Of a stretch of 16,028 nucleotides of DNA, positions 7,326 through 14,493 are shown in pieces. Positions within the stretch are counted from its first letter, which is position 1, and each line of letters begins with the position of its first letter. The DNA comes from Pseudobacillus lumedeiriae (GTDB lineage Bacteria > Bacillota > Bacilli > Bacillales > Domibacillaceae), in the NCBI RefSeq assembly GCF_044891285.1, contig NZ_JAUIYO010000025.1, positions 1 to 16,028 of the forward strand, written 5' to 3'. A program made the position numbers and the translations under genes. The notes under the pieces were generated by a model. The model saw only the letters and a program-made list of their open reading frames with translations. It was not told where the DNA came from and did not search any database.

Positions 7326-7515
7326 CACTGCTTTTTAGGCGAAAGTGCATCATCACGAGGCGCAGGCCAGAACCGATATCCATCGTCGCAAGCAGAATCA
7401 GCAAGTAAGTAAAAAAACCAAAACCGCCTGTATTGACGTCCTCAATCGCTAAATAAGTAAAAAATGATCCAAGAATCAAATATAAGATTCCAGTCATCAA
7501 AGGTGATTGTCTCAT
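7315..7515 (-). CDS. ydiK: YdiK-like small membrane protein (DUF4305 type)
   Basis: The 66-aa protein has two hydrophobic helices: about residues 7-25 (LMTGILYLILGSFFTYLAI) and 33-52 (FGFFTYLLILLATMDIGSG), separated by a short NTGG turn, with a basic tail (RLVMMHFRLKSSEKK) that would face the cytoplasm. Family function is unknown. Length, composition and position between ydiL and tatC match B. subtilis YdiK. GGAGGAG lies before the ATG at 7515. It starts 30 nt downstream of ydiL on the same strand, so the two are probably one transcript. The stop codon lies within the shared terminator hairpin. Confidence 0.85.
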   Translation of the reverse strand: MRQSPLMTGILYLILGSFFTYLAIEDVNTGGFGFFTYLLILLATMDIGSGLRLVMMHFRLKSSEKK

Positions 7516-7545
7516 TACACTCCTCCAAATGTACAGGTACAGGTA

Positions 7546-8283
7546 TTAAAAAAGCCACGAAGCGAAACTTTGCATTTGTTCTGCTTCTTTCAGCATTCGT
7601 TCCACATCATCCGCATAAAAATATTGAATAATAACGACCAAGGAATTCATGGCCACATGGGCGAATATAGGTACGAGCAGCCTTTTTGTTTTTACATAAA
7701 GAAATGCAAAGGTGAACCCCATTGCCGAATAAATAAGTAAATGCTCTAACTCGGCATGAGCGACAGCGAAAATAACGGAACTGATTAAAGCAGATACCCA
7801 GAACGGAAATTTTTCATACAAACTGCCAAAAATAATCTTTCGGAACACAATTTCTTCAAGGATCGGGCCGAAGACGGCAGTTGCGATCATCATAGCGGGT
7901 ACGAGTTCGATGATTTGTATAATCATCTTTGTATTTTCAGAACCCATCTCAATCCCTAAAGCTGTTTCAATGGCCATCGCAATCCGCTGGCCGATCAAAG
8001 CGAGAAAGACACCGGCAACTGCCCAGCCGGCAGATTGTCCAGCTGACAGCGGCGCTGTTCGTTCTAGCCGGTTGTTCCTCGTTTCTTTCCGCAAGATCAG
8101 CAGCACAATCAATAAAGTAACTGTAAAACTAAACACGAGCCAGTAGCCGGGAATGAGATTCCTCAATGTCTGCAGCTCTATGCCAAAAGAAAGACCAGCC
8201 TTCAATAAAAGCGGGTATGCGACTAAACTGGACAACTGCATTAAAAGATAAGCGATTAAAATATATCCGTATTCCTTCTTCAA
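7546..8283 (-). CDS. ydiL: CPBP-family intramembrane metalloprotease (YdiL-like)
   Basis: This is an integral membrane protein of the CPBP (CAAX protease and bacteriocin-processing, Abi) family. Members cleave or process prenylated proteins or peptides within the membrane; some give bacteriocin self-immunity. The substrate of YdiL is not known to me. The 245-aa protein has about seven to eight hydrophobic segments. The three family motifs are intact: EEIVFR with E143, E144 and R148; H176 in FAVAHAE; and FAHVAMN with H209 and N213. A catalytically competent enzyme is therefore likely. The start is TTG at 8283, with AAAGGAG ten bases upstream; no ATG fits better. ydiK follows by 30 nt. Confidence 0.9.
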   Translation of the reverse strand: MKKEYGYILIAYLLMQLSSLVAYPLLLKAGLSFGIELQTLRNLIPGYWLVFSFTVTLLIVLLILRKETRNNRLERTAPLSAGQSAGWAVAGVFLALIGQRIAMAIETALGIEMGSENTKMIIQIIELVPAMMIATAVFGPILEEIVFRKIIFGSLYEKFPFWVSALISSVIFAVAHAELEHLLIYSAMGFTFAFLYVKTKRLLVPIFAHVAMNSLVVIIQYFYADDVERMLKEAEQMQSFASWLF

Positions 8284-8465
8284 ATGAAAAGAACTCCTTT
8301 AACTTAAAAGTGTAAGCGCCTGCCCAGCCCTGACAGGCAAATATTTTTCATAGATGACATTCAATAAATATTTTACTAATAAAGACGCAATCGTTCAAAC
8401 AGAAGGATTGAAGTGCGGTTCCATCAGTGCAGGAAATGATTTGTAAAAAAAAATACACTTCCCGC

Positions 8466-8497
8466 TTGCAAAAGAAATCCATTTTATTTATTATAAT
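8466..8497 (+). promoter_or_regulatory. groESL promoter (sigma-A type)
   Basis: TTGCAA (8466-8471) is followed after 17 bp by TATTAT (8489-8494), or after 20 bp by the perfect TATAAT (8492-8497); the two -10 candidates overlap. Transcription would start at or just before the CIRCE operator, as in other Bacillaceae. The 180 bp to the left (8284-8465) is AT-rich; I see only a small inverted repeat (GCCTG/CAGGC, 8318-8338) there. Confidence 0.75.
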
Positions 8498-8504
8498 AAT
8501 TGTG

Positions 8505-8531
8505 TTAGCACTCTATACGAGAGAGTGCTAA
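8505..8531. promoter_or_regulatory. CIRCE operator, binding site of heat-shock repressor HrcA
   Basis: A perfect TTAGCACTC-N9-GAGTGCTAA inverted repeat lies just after the groESL -10 box and 41 nt before groES. In Firmicutes HrcA bound to CIRCE represses groESL, and GroEL is needed for HrcA activity, which gives feedback control by chaperonin demand. hrcA itself is not in the window. Confidence 0.98.
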
Positions 8532-8572
8532 TCATTTAAAACAGTACATACATTCCAAGGAGGTTGTTTCAC

Positions 8573-8857
8573 TTGTTAAAACCACTAGGTGATCGCGTAG
8601 TAATTGAGCTGGTCGAATCAGAAGAAAAAACGGCTAGCGGCATCGTATTACCAGATTCAGCGAAGGAAAAGCCACAAGAGGGCAAAGTCGTGGCAGTTGG
8701 TAACGGCCGTGTGCTTGAAAGCGGCGAAAGAGTAGCCCTTGAAGTAGCTGTTGGTGATCGTATCATCTTCTCTAAATATGCTGGTACAGAGGTGAAATAC
8801 GGAGGACAAGAACTATTAATCCTTCGTGAAAGCGACATCCTTGCTGTAGCAGAATAA
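8573..8857 (+). CDS. groES: GroES co-chaperonin (10 kDa)
   Basis: GroES forms the heptameric lid of the GroEL folding chamber in the cytoplasm. The 94-aa protein begins MLKPLGDRVVIE, as Bacillus GroES does. It has the mobile loop EEKTASGIVLP (17-27) with the hydrophobic IVL tripeptide that docks on GroEL, the KEKPQEGKVVAVG block and the C-terminal LILRESDILAV. The start is TTG at 8573, nine bases after a perfect AAGGAGG (8557-8563). A TTG three codons earlier lies directly on the ribosome binding site and is rejected. It is the first gene of the CIRCE-controlled operon, with groEL 54 nt downstream. Confidence 0.98.
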   Translation: MLKPLGDRVVIELVESEEKTASGIVLPDSAKEKPQEGKVVAVGNGRVLESGERVALEVAVGDRIIFSKYAGTEVKYGGQELLILRESDILAVAE

Positions 8858-8911
8858 TAAACGAATACTTAACGACTTTAAATAATTATAAAAATCGGGG
8901 AGGTTTTTCAT

Positions 8912-10546
8912 ATGGCTAAAGAGATTAAATTTAGCGAAGAAGCGCGCCGCGCAATGCTTCGTGGAGTAGATCAATTAGCGGATGCTGTAAAAGTAACTCT
9001 TGGACCGAAAGGACGTAACGTGGTTCTTGAGAAAAAATTCGGTTCACCATTAATCACGAACGATGGTGTAACAATCGCAAAAGAAATCGAACTTGAAGAT
9101 GCATTCGAAAACATGGGTGCGAAGCTTGTAGCAGAAGTAGCAAGCAAAACAAACGACGTAGCTGGTGACGGTACAACAACTGCCACTGTTCTTGCTCAAG
9201 CAATGATCAGCGAAGGTTTGAAAAACGTAACAGCAGGTGCAAACCCTGTTGGCGTACGTAAAGGAATGGACATTGCTGTTCAAACAGCTGTGGAAGGATT
9301 ACAAGAAATCTCTAAGCCAATCGAAGGCAAAGAATCCATTGCACAAGTAGCAGCGATTTCATCTGCTGATGAAGAAGTCGGCCAATTGATTGCTGAAGCG
9401 ATGGAGCGCGTTGGAAACGACGGCGTTATCACAATTGAAGAATCAAAAGGATTCACGACAGAGCTTGACGTGGTTGAAGGTATGCAATTTGACCGCGGCT
9501 ACGCTTCTCCTTACATGATCACAGATTCTGACAAAATGGAAGCGGTTCTTGACAACCCATACATTTTGATCACTGATAAGAAAATCTCAAGCATTCAAGA
9601 AGTGCTTCCTGTGTTGGAGCAAGTCGTTCAACAAAGCAAGCCGCTTTTAATCATCTCTGAAGATGTAGAAGGCGAAGCACTTGCTACTCTTGTTGTGAAC
9701 AAATTACGCGGTACATTTAACGCAGTAGCTGTTAAAGCACCAGGCTTCGGTGACCGCCGTAAAGCAATGCTTGAAGACATCGCTGTATTAACTGGCGGTG
9801 AAGTAATCACTGAAGATTTAGGGCTAGATCTTAAATCTGCTAACATCACTCAACTTGGACGCGCTGCGAAAGTAGTTGTTTCTAAAGAAAACACAACAAT
9901 CGTTGAAGGAGCAGGAGACTCTGCTCAAATCGAAGGACGCGTGAACCAAATCCGCGTTCAATTAGAAGAAACAACTTCTGAATTCGATCGTGAAAAATTA
10001 CAAGAACGTCTAGCTAAATTAGCTGGCGGCGTAGCTGTGATCAAAGTTGGAGCGGCTACAGAAACAGAATTAAAAGAACGCAAACTTCGCATTGAAGATG
10101 CATTGAATGCAACTCGTGCAGCTGTTGAAGAAGGTATCGTTTCTGGTGGTGGTACAGCACTTGTAAACGTATATAACAAAGTAGCTGAAATCGAAGCAGA
10201 AGGCGATGTAGCAACAGGAATCAAGATCGTTCTTCGTGCTCTTGAAGAGCCAATTCGCCAAATCGCTTTCAACGCAGGCCTTGAAGGATCTGTCGTTGTT
10301 GACCGCCTAAAACGCGAAGAAGTCGGCGTTGGTTTCAACGCAGCAACTGGCGAGTGGGTAAACATGGTTGAAACAGGCATCGTTGACCCAACAAAAGTAA
10401 CTCGTTATGCTCTTCAAAACGCAGCATCTGTTGCGTCTATGTTCTTAACAACTGAAGCAGTTGTTGCTGACAAGCCAGAACCAGCTGGTGCAGGCATGGG
10501 TATGCCTGACATGGGCGGTATGGGTGGAATGGGCGGCATGATGTAA
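8912..10546 (+). CDS. groEL: GroEL chaperonin (60 kDa)
   Basis: GroEL is the ATP-driven tetradecameric chaperonin that folds non-native proteins with GroES. The 544-aa length is typical. Visible motifs include the phosphate loop VTLGPKGRNV (28-37), the ATP-site GDGTTTATV (85-93), the apical-domain KAPGFGDRRKAML stretch, the ALNATRAAVEEG block with the catalytic aspartate region, and a C-terminal Gly-Met tail (GMGMPDMGGMGGMGGMM) lining the cavity floor. The ribosome binding site is GGGGAGG before ATG 8912. Codon use is strongly biased to highly expressed codons. No convincing terminator follows the stop codon: only a weak 6-bp stem (ATCTTA/TAAGAT, 10560-10585) is seen before mobile-element sequence begins. 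Confidence 0.99.
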   Translation: MAKEIKFSEEARRAMLRGVDQLADAVKVTLGPKGRNVVLEKKFGSPLITNDGVTIAKEIELEDAFENMGAKLVAEVASKTNDVAGDGTTTATVLAQAMISEGLKNVTAGANPVGVRKGMDIAVQTAVEGLQEISKPIEGKESIAQVAAISSADEEVGQLIAEAMERVGNDGVITIEESKGFTTELDVVEGMQFDRGYASPYMITDSDKMEAVLDNPYILITDKKISSIQEVLPVLEQVVQQSKPLLIISEDVEGEALATLVVNKLRGTFNAVAVKAPGFGDRRKAMLEDIAVLTGGEVITEDLGLDLKSANITQLGRAAKVVVSKENTTIVEGAGDSAQIEGRVNQIRVQLEETTSEFDREKLQERLAKLAGGVAVIKVGAATETELKERKLRIEDALNATRAAVEEGIVSGGGTALVNVYNKVAEIEAEGDVATGIKIVLRALEEPIRQIAFNAGLEGSVVVDRLKREEVGVGFNAATGEWVNMVETGIVDPTKVTRYALQNAASVASMFLTTEAVVADKPEPAGAGMGMPDMGGMGGMGGMM

Positions 10547-10598
10547 TAGGGGTTTTAAAATCTTATTATATCAATGTTTTAAGATAGTTCGATATATC

Positions 10599-10631
10599 TT
10601 TGTGTGCGGATTTGTGTGCGTTTCTCACACA
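10599..10631. repeat. Direct and inverted repeats at the left end of the element
   Basis: TTTGTGTGCG occurs twice with a 12-bp period (10599-10608 and 10611-10620). The second copy is followed by CACACA (10626-10631), so TGTGTG (10613-10618) and CACACA can pair. The repeats lie between groEL and the 3' end of the integrase gene, where attL and the arm-type integrase sites of such elements are found. That role is inferred. The core crossover sequence could not be identified. The remaining 10547-10663 holds no gene. Confidence 0.5.
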
Positions 10632-10663
10632 TTAACCATTCATGACAGAAGAAAAACATAAAA

Positions 10664-11827
10664 TTAGAGAAGGTCTTCCATTAGTTTATCAAACTTTTGG
10701 GAGGCCTTTTCTTCCATGTTGGCAGTCATATGAGCATAGATGTTCATTGTAGTATTTATGTCTGTATGTCCTAGACGTTGTTGTATTTCTTTAATGCCTA
10801 CTCCAGCTTCAAGTAATAAAGATGTGTGCGTGTGCCGGAAAGAATGAGGAGTGATATTCTTTTCAATTTCTGCCTTTTTTAGCAATCGCTTAAGCCGAGT
10901 GTCCACTACCTTTCTTAATTGAGGATGTCCGTCCTCTCGAGCAAAAATAAATCCGTTATCTTGGTAAATAAGTCGATTTTTTAATTTAATCTCATTTTGT
11001 TTTATCTTATGTTTTTTAAGCATGTTGATCAGCTTATCATTAATACGGATTGTGCGGACTGAGCCTTTTGTTTTTGGTGTTAGCAACTGGTATTTTTCAT
11101 AATTGTTACTTGGATTATATACGGTTTTAGTTATTCTCAATGTTCCTTGTTTTTCGTTAAAATCTACCCATTTTAAGGCTAATAATTCGCCTATTCTTAA
11201 GCCGGTATAGGAAAGTGTAGTAAAAATAAGGTTGTCCATTTCAAGCCCTTCTGAATGTGCTAACTTAAGAAAATGAGCAAGTTCTTCTTTTTCAAGGAAG
11301 ATAATATCTTCTTCCGCTTTCTCCAATTCTTCAACAGTTTGTTGCTTTTTGGGTAATTTAAAATTCTCTGTAGGATTAACTTTTAGTAGTCCTAGCTCTA
11401 AGGCTTGTCTAAAAACCATACGACCGCAAGCGTGAATACCATCTAAGTAATTATGGCTATATTGCTCTGATAAATCGATGATCCTTTTCTGATACATCTT
11501 TTTTGTAATTTTACTAATCGGATAAGGTCCCCAAACACTAATAAAGTGTTTCATTTCTTTTTCCCTAGCTCTTACACTACTCACCTTAACGCCACTTCGG
11601 CTATATGTTTTTAGCCAGTCCTTAGCGAATTGTGCAAAAGGCATATCAGATTCTTTAATAAATGTTCCATTTTCTTTTTGGATCTCTATAAGTCTTGCAG
11701 CAGCCTTTGCCTCACGTTGTGTTTTAAAACCACCTTTAGATTCATATATTCGTTTTTTTGTTAAAGGATCTACGCCCATATATACTTTATAGGTCCATGT
11801 CTTTCCACGCTGTATAATTTGTGCCAT
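10664..11827 (-). CDS. int: Tyrosine-type site-specific integrase
   Basis: This phage-type tyrosine recombinase would integrate and excise the element. The 387-aa protein has an N-terminal arm-binding domain (about 1-60, GKTWTYKVYMGVDPLTKKR), a SAM-like core-binding domain (about 62-160, FAQFAKDWLKTY) and a catalytic domain (about 175-380). The catalytic set is complete: R211 in YTGLRIGELLAL, the lysine around K252 in TPKTKGSVRTI, H328-x-x-R331 in PHSFRHTHTS, H354 in LGHTDINTT and the nucleophile Y364 in NIYAHM. The frame extends eight codons upstream into the repressor gene, but ATG 11827 is chosen because AAGGAG lies ten bases before it and homologues begin MA-I-QRGKTW. It starts 4 nt after the repressor stop, so the two are co-transcribed. 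The 3' end faces groEL. Confidence 0.96.
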   Translation of the reverse strand: MAQIIQRGKTWTYKVYMGVDPLTKKRIYESKGGFKTQREAKAAARLIEIQKENGTFIKESDMPFAQFAKDWLKTYSRSGVKVSSVRAREKEMKHFISVWGPYPISKITKKMYQKRIIDLSEQYSHNYLDGIHACGRMVFRQALELGLLKVNPTENFKLPKKQQTVEELEKAEEDIIFLEKEELAHFLKLAHSEGLEMDNLIFTTLSYTGLRIGELLALKWVDFNEKQGTLRITKTVYNPSNNYEKYQLLTPKTKGSVRTIRINDKLINMLKKHKIKQNEIKLKNRLIYQDNGFIFAREDGHPQLRKVVDTRLKRLLKKAEIEKNITPHSFRHTHTSLLLEAGVGIKEIQQRLGHTDINTTMNIYAHMTANMEEKASQKFDKLMEDLL

Positions 11828-11831
11828 GCTG

Positions 11832-12248
11832 TTAAGTCTCCTTGTTTGCAATCTGACAGAATAATTTCAAATACTCAATGATTTTTTTGCGATCACAATC
11901 GTTTAATAACTTTCCGTCGAGGTATACTCTCTCGTTGTTTATTAACTGGAACATTATATCTTTTTCTTCTATAAGTTTTCTTTCTTCTGTCAATAAATCC
12001 TCAAATTCTCGAGAATACCCTGTTTTAACTGAAGCGATGTATCCAGCTTTGACCATTATTTCATAAGAATCAATATCCAATGCACTAGCAATTTTATTTA
12101 TAATATCCGGCTTTGGTATATCTCTTTTTCCATTTTCAATTTGTGATAAATATGGCTGAGATAGGTTCGTTTTTTTAGCTAATTGCATTAGTGTAATGTT
12201 TTTGCCTTTCCTTTTATTACGAATAAATTGACCCAATTCGTTTTCCAT
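11832..12248 (-). CDS. XRE-family repressor (CI/Stl-like) of the element
   Basis: The 138-aa protein has an N-terminal Cro/CI-type helix-turn-helix (about residues 6-62): FIRNKRKGKNITLMQLAKKT, then the recognition part NLSQPYLSQIENGKRD. The C-terminal half (65-138) is charged and helical (EFEDLLTEERKLIEEKD) and has no S24/LexA-like peptidase and no HEXXH metalloprotease motif. Self-cleavage after DNA damage is therefore unlikely. Release by an antirepressor protein, as for satellite Stl repressors, is an inference. GGAGGG precedes the ATG at 12248. The gene is divergent from the HTH and replication genes, with the repeated TTGCAAT sites in between, and is followed after 4 nt by int. Confidence 0.9.
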   Translation of the reverse strand: MENELGQFIRNKRKGKNITLMQLAKKTNLSQPYLSQIENGKRDIPKPDIINKIASALDIDSYEIMVKAGYIASVKTGYSREFEDLLTEERKLIEEKDIMFQLINNERVYLDGKLLNDCDRKKIIEYLKLFCQIANKET

Positions 12249-12293
12249 GTTAGTTCACCCTCCTTTTTTTAATCATAATTGAAAATATAACTA

Positions 12294-12387
12294 TTTGCAA
12301 TATTATATAATGATTTGCAATTGTAAATTTGCTTTTTGCAATATTAAACTGTATTATTAAGGAAAATATTACAAATTGCAATATTTT
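12294..12387. promoter_or_regulatory. Operator array in the divergent control region
   Basis: TTGCAAT occurs four times: inside TTTGCAATATT at 12294 and 12335, TTTGCAATTG at 12314 and ATTGCAATATT at 12375. Spacings are 20, 21 and 40 bp, two and four helical turns. The 12313-12328 copy lies in a near-palindrome (ATTTGCAATTGTAAAT) and the last one in AAAATATT-N9-AATATTTT (12363-12387). A perfect minus-strand TATAAT (12307-12302), probably the repressor gene's -10 box, overlaps the first site. The position between divergent repressor and early genes marks these as repressor operators; binding is inferred. Confidence 0.65.
12329..12357 (+). promoter_or_regulatory. Possible early rightward promoter of the element
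   Basis: TTGCTT (12329-12334) and TATTAT (12352-12357) are 17 bp apart. The third TTGCAAT site (12335-12345) lies within the spacer, so a bound repressor would block RNA polymerase. The -10 box matches five of six bases; the -35 box is weak. Confidence 0.4.
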
Positions 12388-12508
12388 GGAGGTTGGAAAA
12401 TGAAATAACCCATATTTAAAAATAAGATCTATCGATCGAGATTAATCGTAAAGTAAAAGTGTTAAATGAGATGATTAAAAAGGAATTTAAAATAGAGGTG
12501 AAGGTGAA
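12388..12508 (+). other. Untranslated leader with a two-codon mini reading frame
   Basis: GGAGG at 12388-12392 is followed seven bases later by ATG-AAA-TAA (12400-12408): a start with a good ribosome binding site that ends after two codons. The rest, up to the HTH gene, holds no supported gene. It may be a minimal leader ORF or the scar of a lost small gene. Confidence 0.3.
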
Positions 12509-12811
12509 ATGTATGAAAATAATATATTCAACCTTTCTTTAAACGAAGAAGGTTTAAAAGCATTATTTCTCCAAGAAGTAAATAAACATCTTGAAAAACT
12601 TGAAAAGGAGACTATTCTCTTAGATAGCAAGGAATTATGTAAAATGTTGTGCCTTTCATGGCCAACTGTAGAAAAGTTATTTCTTCAGGATCCAAATTTT
12701 CCAAGCATTCGTATAGGGAAGAAGTGGCTGTTCAATAGAGAAAAGGTTAAAGAATATATTGATCAATGGTCTGATGATATTAGGGAGCAGGGAGGGAATG
12801 TAGAATTATAG
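12509..12811 (+). CDS. Small helix-turn-helix protein, excisionase/AlpA-like
   Basis: The 100-aa protein has an N-terminal helical, charged stretch (NEEGLKALFLQEVNKHLEKLEKE) and a winged helix-turn-helix of the MerR/excisionase type (HTH_17) from about residue 36: LLDSKELCKMLCLSWPTVEKLF, then NFPSIRIGKKWLFNREKVKEYID. The pattern of helix-turn-helix followed by a hairpin containing IRIG.KW.F and then a final helix is the standard phage DNA-binding form. In satellites such a gene next to the replication module acts as excisionase or early activator; which role applies cannot be decided here. GAGGTG lies eight bases before ATG 12509. It is first in the rightward operon, 26 nt before the start of the replication gene. 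Confidence 0.82.
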   Translation: MYENNIFNLSLNEEGLKALFLQEVNKHLEKLEKETILLDSKELCKMLCLSWPTVEKLFLQDPNFPSIRIGKKWLFNREKVKEYIDQWSDDIREQGGNVEL

Positions 12812-12837
12812 GAAAAGAAAAAAGGGATGCAACAGCA

Positions 12838-14283
12838 TTGCACACCCTAAAACAGGATAAATCCAATGTTTTACCAACATTCCCGCTGGAATCGCTTCCT
12901 AAACCATTAGCGGATTTTATTAAAGAAACAGCTGAATGTAATGCAGGAACAACCGATGGAGTAGGATTAGGTGTAATAATTGCATTAGGAACCGCTATAG
13001 GCAATTCAGCCGAAATATTAATTGATGGTGTTCCGGAAGGTTGGGTTGAATCGACTTTATTATGGGGAGCATATGTAGCTGACCCAGGGTCCAATAAATC
13101 AGGCATCACTACCGCTGGAATGAAGCCGTTGAAGAAGATTCAAAAAGAAAATTATGAGTTATACAAAGCCCAATATGAAGAATACGAGGACATGCTTGAT
13201 GAATATAAGCAATCTCAGCAAAACAGGAAAAAATCTGGAGCAGAACTGCTGCCAAAACCAATAGAGCCGAAATTCAAACAAATAATTGTGAACTATTCGA
13301 CTTTGGAAGGCTTATCAGGTGTTTTAGTGGATAATCCTAGAGGCGTTATTGCTTTATTTGATGAATTACGCGTCTTTATGGAGCAAATGGACATGTATCG
13401 CGGAGGTAATGGAGGAGATTTAGCTAAATGGCTAAGTATTTTTGTCCGAGATGAATTTACAATAAATCTAGCTAGTAAACGACCTAGACATATTTCACTA
13501 CCATTTGTGGCGGTTCATGGGAATATCACCCCTGATAAGCTGAATCTGATTATTACAAAAGTGCAGGATGGACTGGCAGACCGATTTTTATTTGTTTATC
13601 CTGAAAAGGTTTTACCTTATTATAACCCAAATATAGTAGATCCAAAATTACAAGAAGGATACGAAAGGATTATAGACAGACTTTTAAACTTACACACCGA
13701 TTTAAAGACTCCGCTACAGGTAAGATATTCAAGCGATGCTAAAACATTATGGAATCTCTATCATGATTATCTGATAAGTATAACAGAACAATCTGATTTT
13801 CCTAAACGGCTTGAAGGTGTGTTCAATAAGTTTAGGGGAATCTTTTCAAGGATTGTATTAATCTTGCATCTAACCAAGTTTGTTTGCCATGAAACCGCCA
13901 AAAATGAATTTGTCGATATTGATACCGTGGAACAGGCTTTTAAATTAGTTTTATATTTTATAGCACATGCTAAAAAGGTTTATAACGTGGTAGACAAAAA
14001 TGATATGGATATAAAAATAGAAATGATTCAAGAGTTTATCAATAAACGTGGTGAAGATTATATCGATGAAGGTGTACCTGATTGGAGAGGAAAAATTATA
14101 ACCATTAACGACATGAACAAATACAGGGTATTTTCCCCTAAATATGAAACTAAAAAGCTTATTATTAATGAAGTATTAGCGGAAATGCAAGAGCAAGGAT
14201 TGGGACACACTATGGAGTTTCAATCAACAGGAACCAAACCGATAAGAAAGTTTTTATTATTTTCTCACCCTATAAACATGTGA
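12838..14283 (+). CDS. DUF3987 replication-type ATPase of the element
   Basis: The 481-aa protein resembles DUF3987 proteins, the helicase-like half of phage and satellite primase-helicases. An N-terminal segment (PTFPLESLPKPLADFIKE, 13-30) is typical. The nucleotide loop reads ADPGSNKSG at 81-89 followed by GMKPLKKIQ; the usual final glycine before the lysine is asparagine. FDEL at 174-177 gives a Walker B-like pair D175-E176, and SLPFVAVHGNITPDKL with GLADRFLFVYP matches the later conserved part. There is no primase domain. The start is TTG at 12838, with AAAAAAGGG eleven bases upstream. No ATG or GTG is available in frame after the last stop; an ATT at 12805 with better Shine-Dalgarno spacing is a remote alternative. 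Position after the HTH gene and before a repeat-rich region supports a role as the element's replication protein. Confidence 0.82.
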   Translation: MHTLKQDKSNVLPTFPLESLPKPLADFIKETAECNAGTTDGVGLGVIIALGTAIGNSAEILIDGVPEGWVESTLLWGAYVADPGSNKSGITTAGMKPLKKIQKENYELYKAQYEEYEDMLDEYKQSQQNRKKSGAELLPKPIEPKFKQIIVNYSTLEGLSGVLVDNPRGVIALFDELRVFMEQMDMYRGGNGGDLAKWLSIFVRDEFTINLASKRPRHISLPFVAVHGNITPDKLNLIITKVQDGLADRFLFVYPEKVLPYYNPNIVDPKLQEGYERIIDRLLNLHTDLKTPLQVRYSSDAKTLWNLYHDYLISITEQSDFPKRLEGVFNKFRGIFSRIVLILHLTKFVCHETAKNEFVDIDTVEQAFKLVLYFIAHAKKVYNVVDKNDMDIKIEMIQEFINKRGEDYIDEGVPDWRGKIITINDMNKYRVFSPKYETKKLIINEVLAEMQEQGLGHTMEFQSTGTKPIRKFLLFSHPINM

Positions 14284-14306
14284 TTTTGTGATTTTTCCTT
14301 TCATCT

Positions 14307-14327
14307 TTAGAGCCATAAGGGGTTGAG
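14307..14327 (+). repeat. 21-bp direct repeat, copy 1
   Basis: It begins TTAGAGCCATAAGG and ends TTGAG. It is identical to 14428-14448 except for one base (G versus A at position 16). The copies are 121 bp apart and flank the TGTGATTTT/AAAATCACA block. Confidence 0.9.
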
Positions 14328-14427
14328 GTGTCGAATGACATTGTGATTTTTTGTGATGTTTCGATAATGAAAACAATAAAGTTGAAAAGCCGTAAAAAAA
14401 TCACAGAACATCGAGACATCATTAGCC

Positions 14428-14448
14428 TTAGAGCCATAAGGGATTGAG
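14428..14448 (+). repeat. 21-bp direct repeat, copy 2
   Basis: It is the partner of 14307-14327 with a single mismatch. A pair of long direct repeats around an iteron-like block next to a replication gene fits an origin, but could also be left by an insertion or duplication. Confidence 0.9.
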
Positions 14449-14493
14449 TTGAAAATCGCAAAATATTAGCTTATAGAGGATAGGAGTAAAAAA

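Larger units (their letters stand above)
14279..14448. other. Candidate replication origin of the element
   Basis: Directly at and after the 3' end of the replication gene, TGTGATTTT occurs at 14279, 14287 and 14342, TGTGATGTT at 14352, and the complement AAAATCACA at 14397-14405. TGTGATTTTTT (14342-14352) and AAAAAATCACA (14395-14405) are exact complements across an AT-rich 42 bp. GATGTTTCGAT (14355-14365) matches the complement of 14410-14420 with one mismatch. A 21-bp direct repeat encloses part of the block. Satellite origins of the SaPI type lie just downstream of the rep gene and consist of short iterons around AT-rich DNA, so this is a good candidate. The function is inferred. Confidence 0.5.

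Noticed and set aside
7170..7412. 80-codon plus-strand frame after tatC
   Set aside because: It runs through the terminator hairpin and antisense through ydiK, with no family resemblance.
8569..10380. Several minus-strand frames opposite groES and groEL
   Set aside because: They mirror codon-biased, highly expressed genes, lack ribosome binding sites and have low-complexity translations.
11828..11851. Integrase start eight codons upstream, overlapping the repressor gene
   Set aside because: There is no ribosome binding site for it, while ATG 11827 has AAGGAG at good distance and fits integrase N-termini.
12780..13109. 109-codon minus-strand frame opposite the DUF3987 gene
   Set aside because: It is antisense to a conserved domain and has no start signals or family resemblance.
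14279..14448. CRISPR array or T-box/riboswitch
   Set aside because: Only two long repeat copies exist with no regular spacers, and no riboswitch core or tRNA-binding motif can be seen.
14270..14461. 63-codon minus-strand frame in the candidate origin
   Set aside because: It spans both 21-bp repeats and the iteron block, lacks a ribosome binding site and does not look like a protein.
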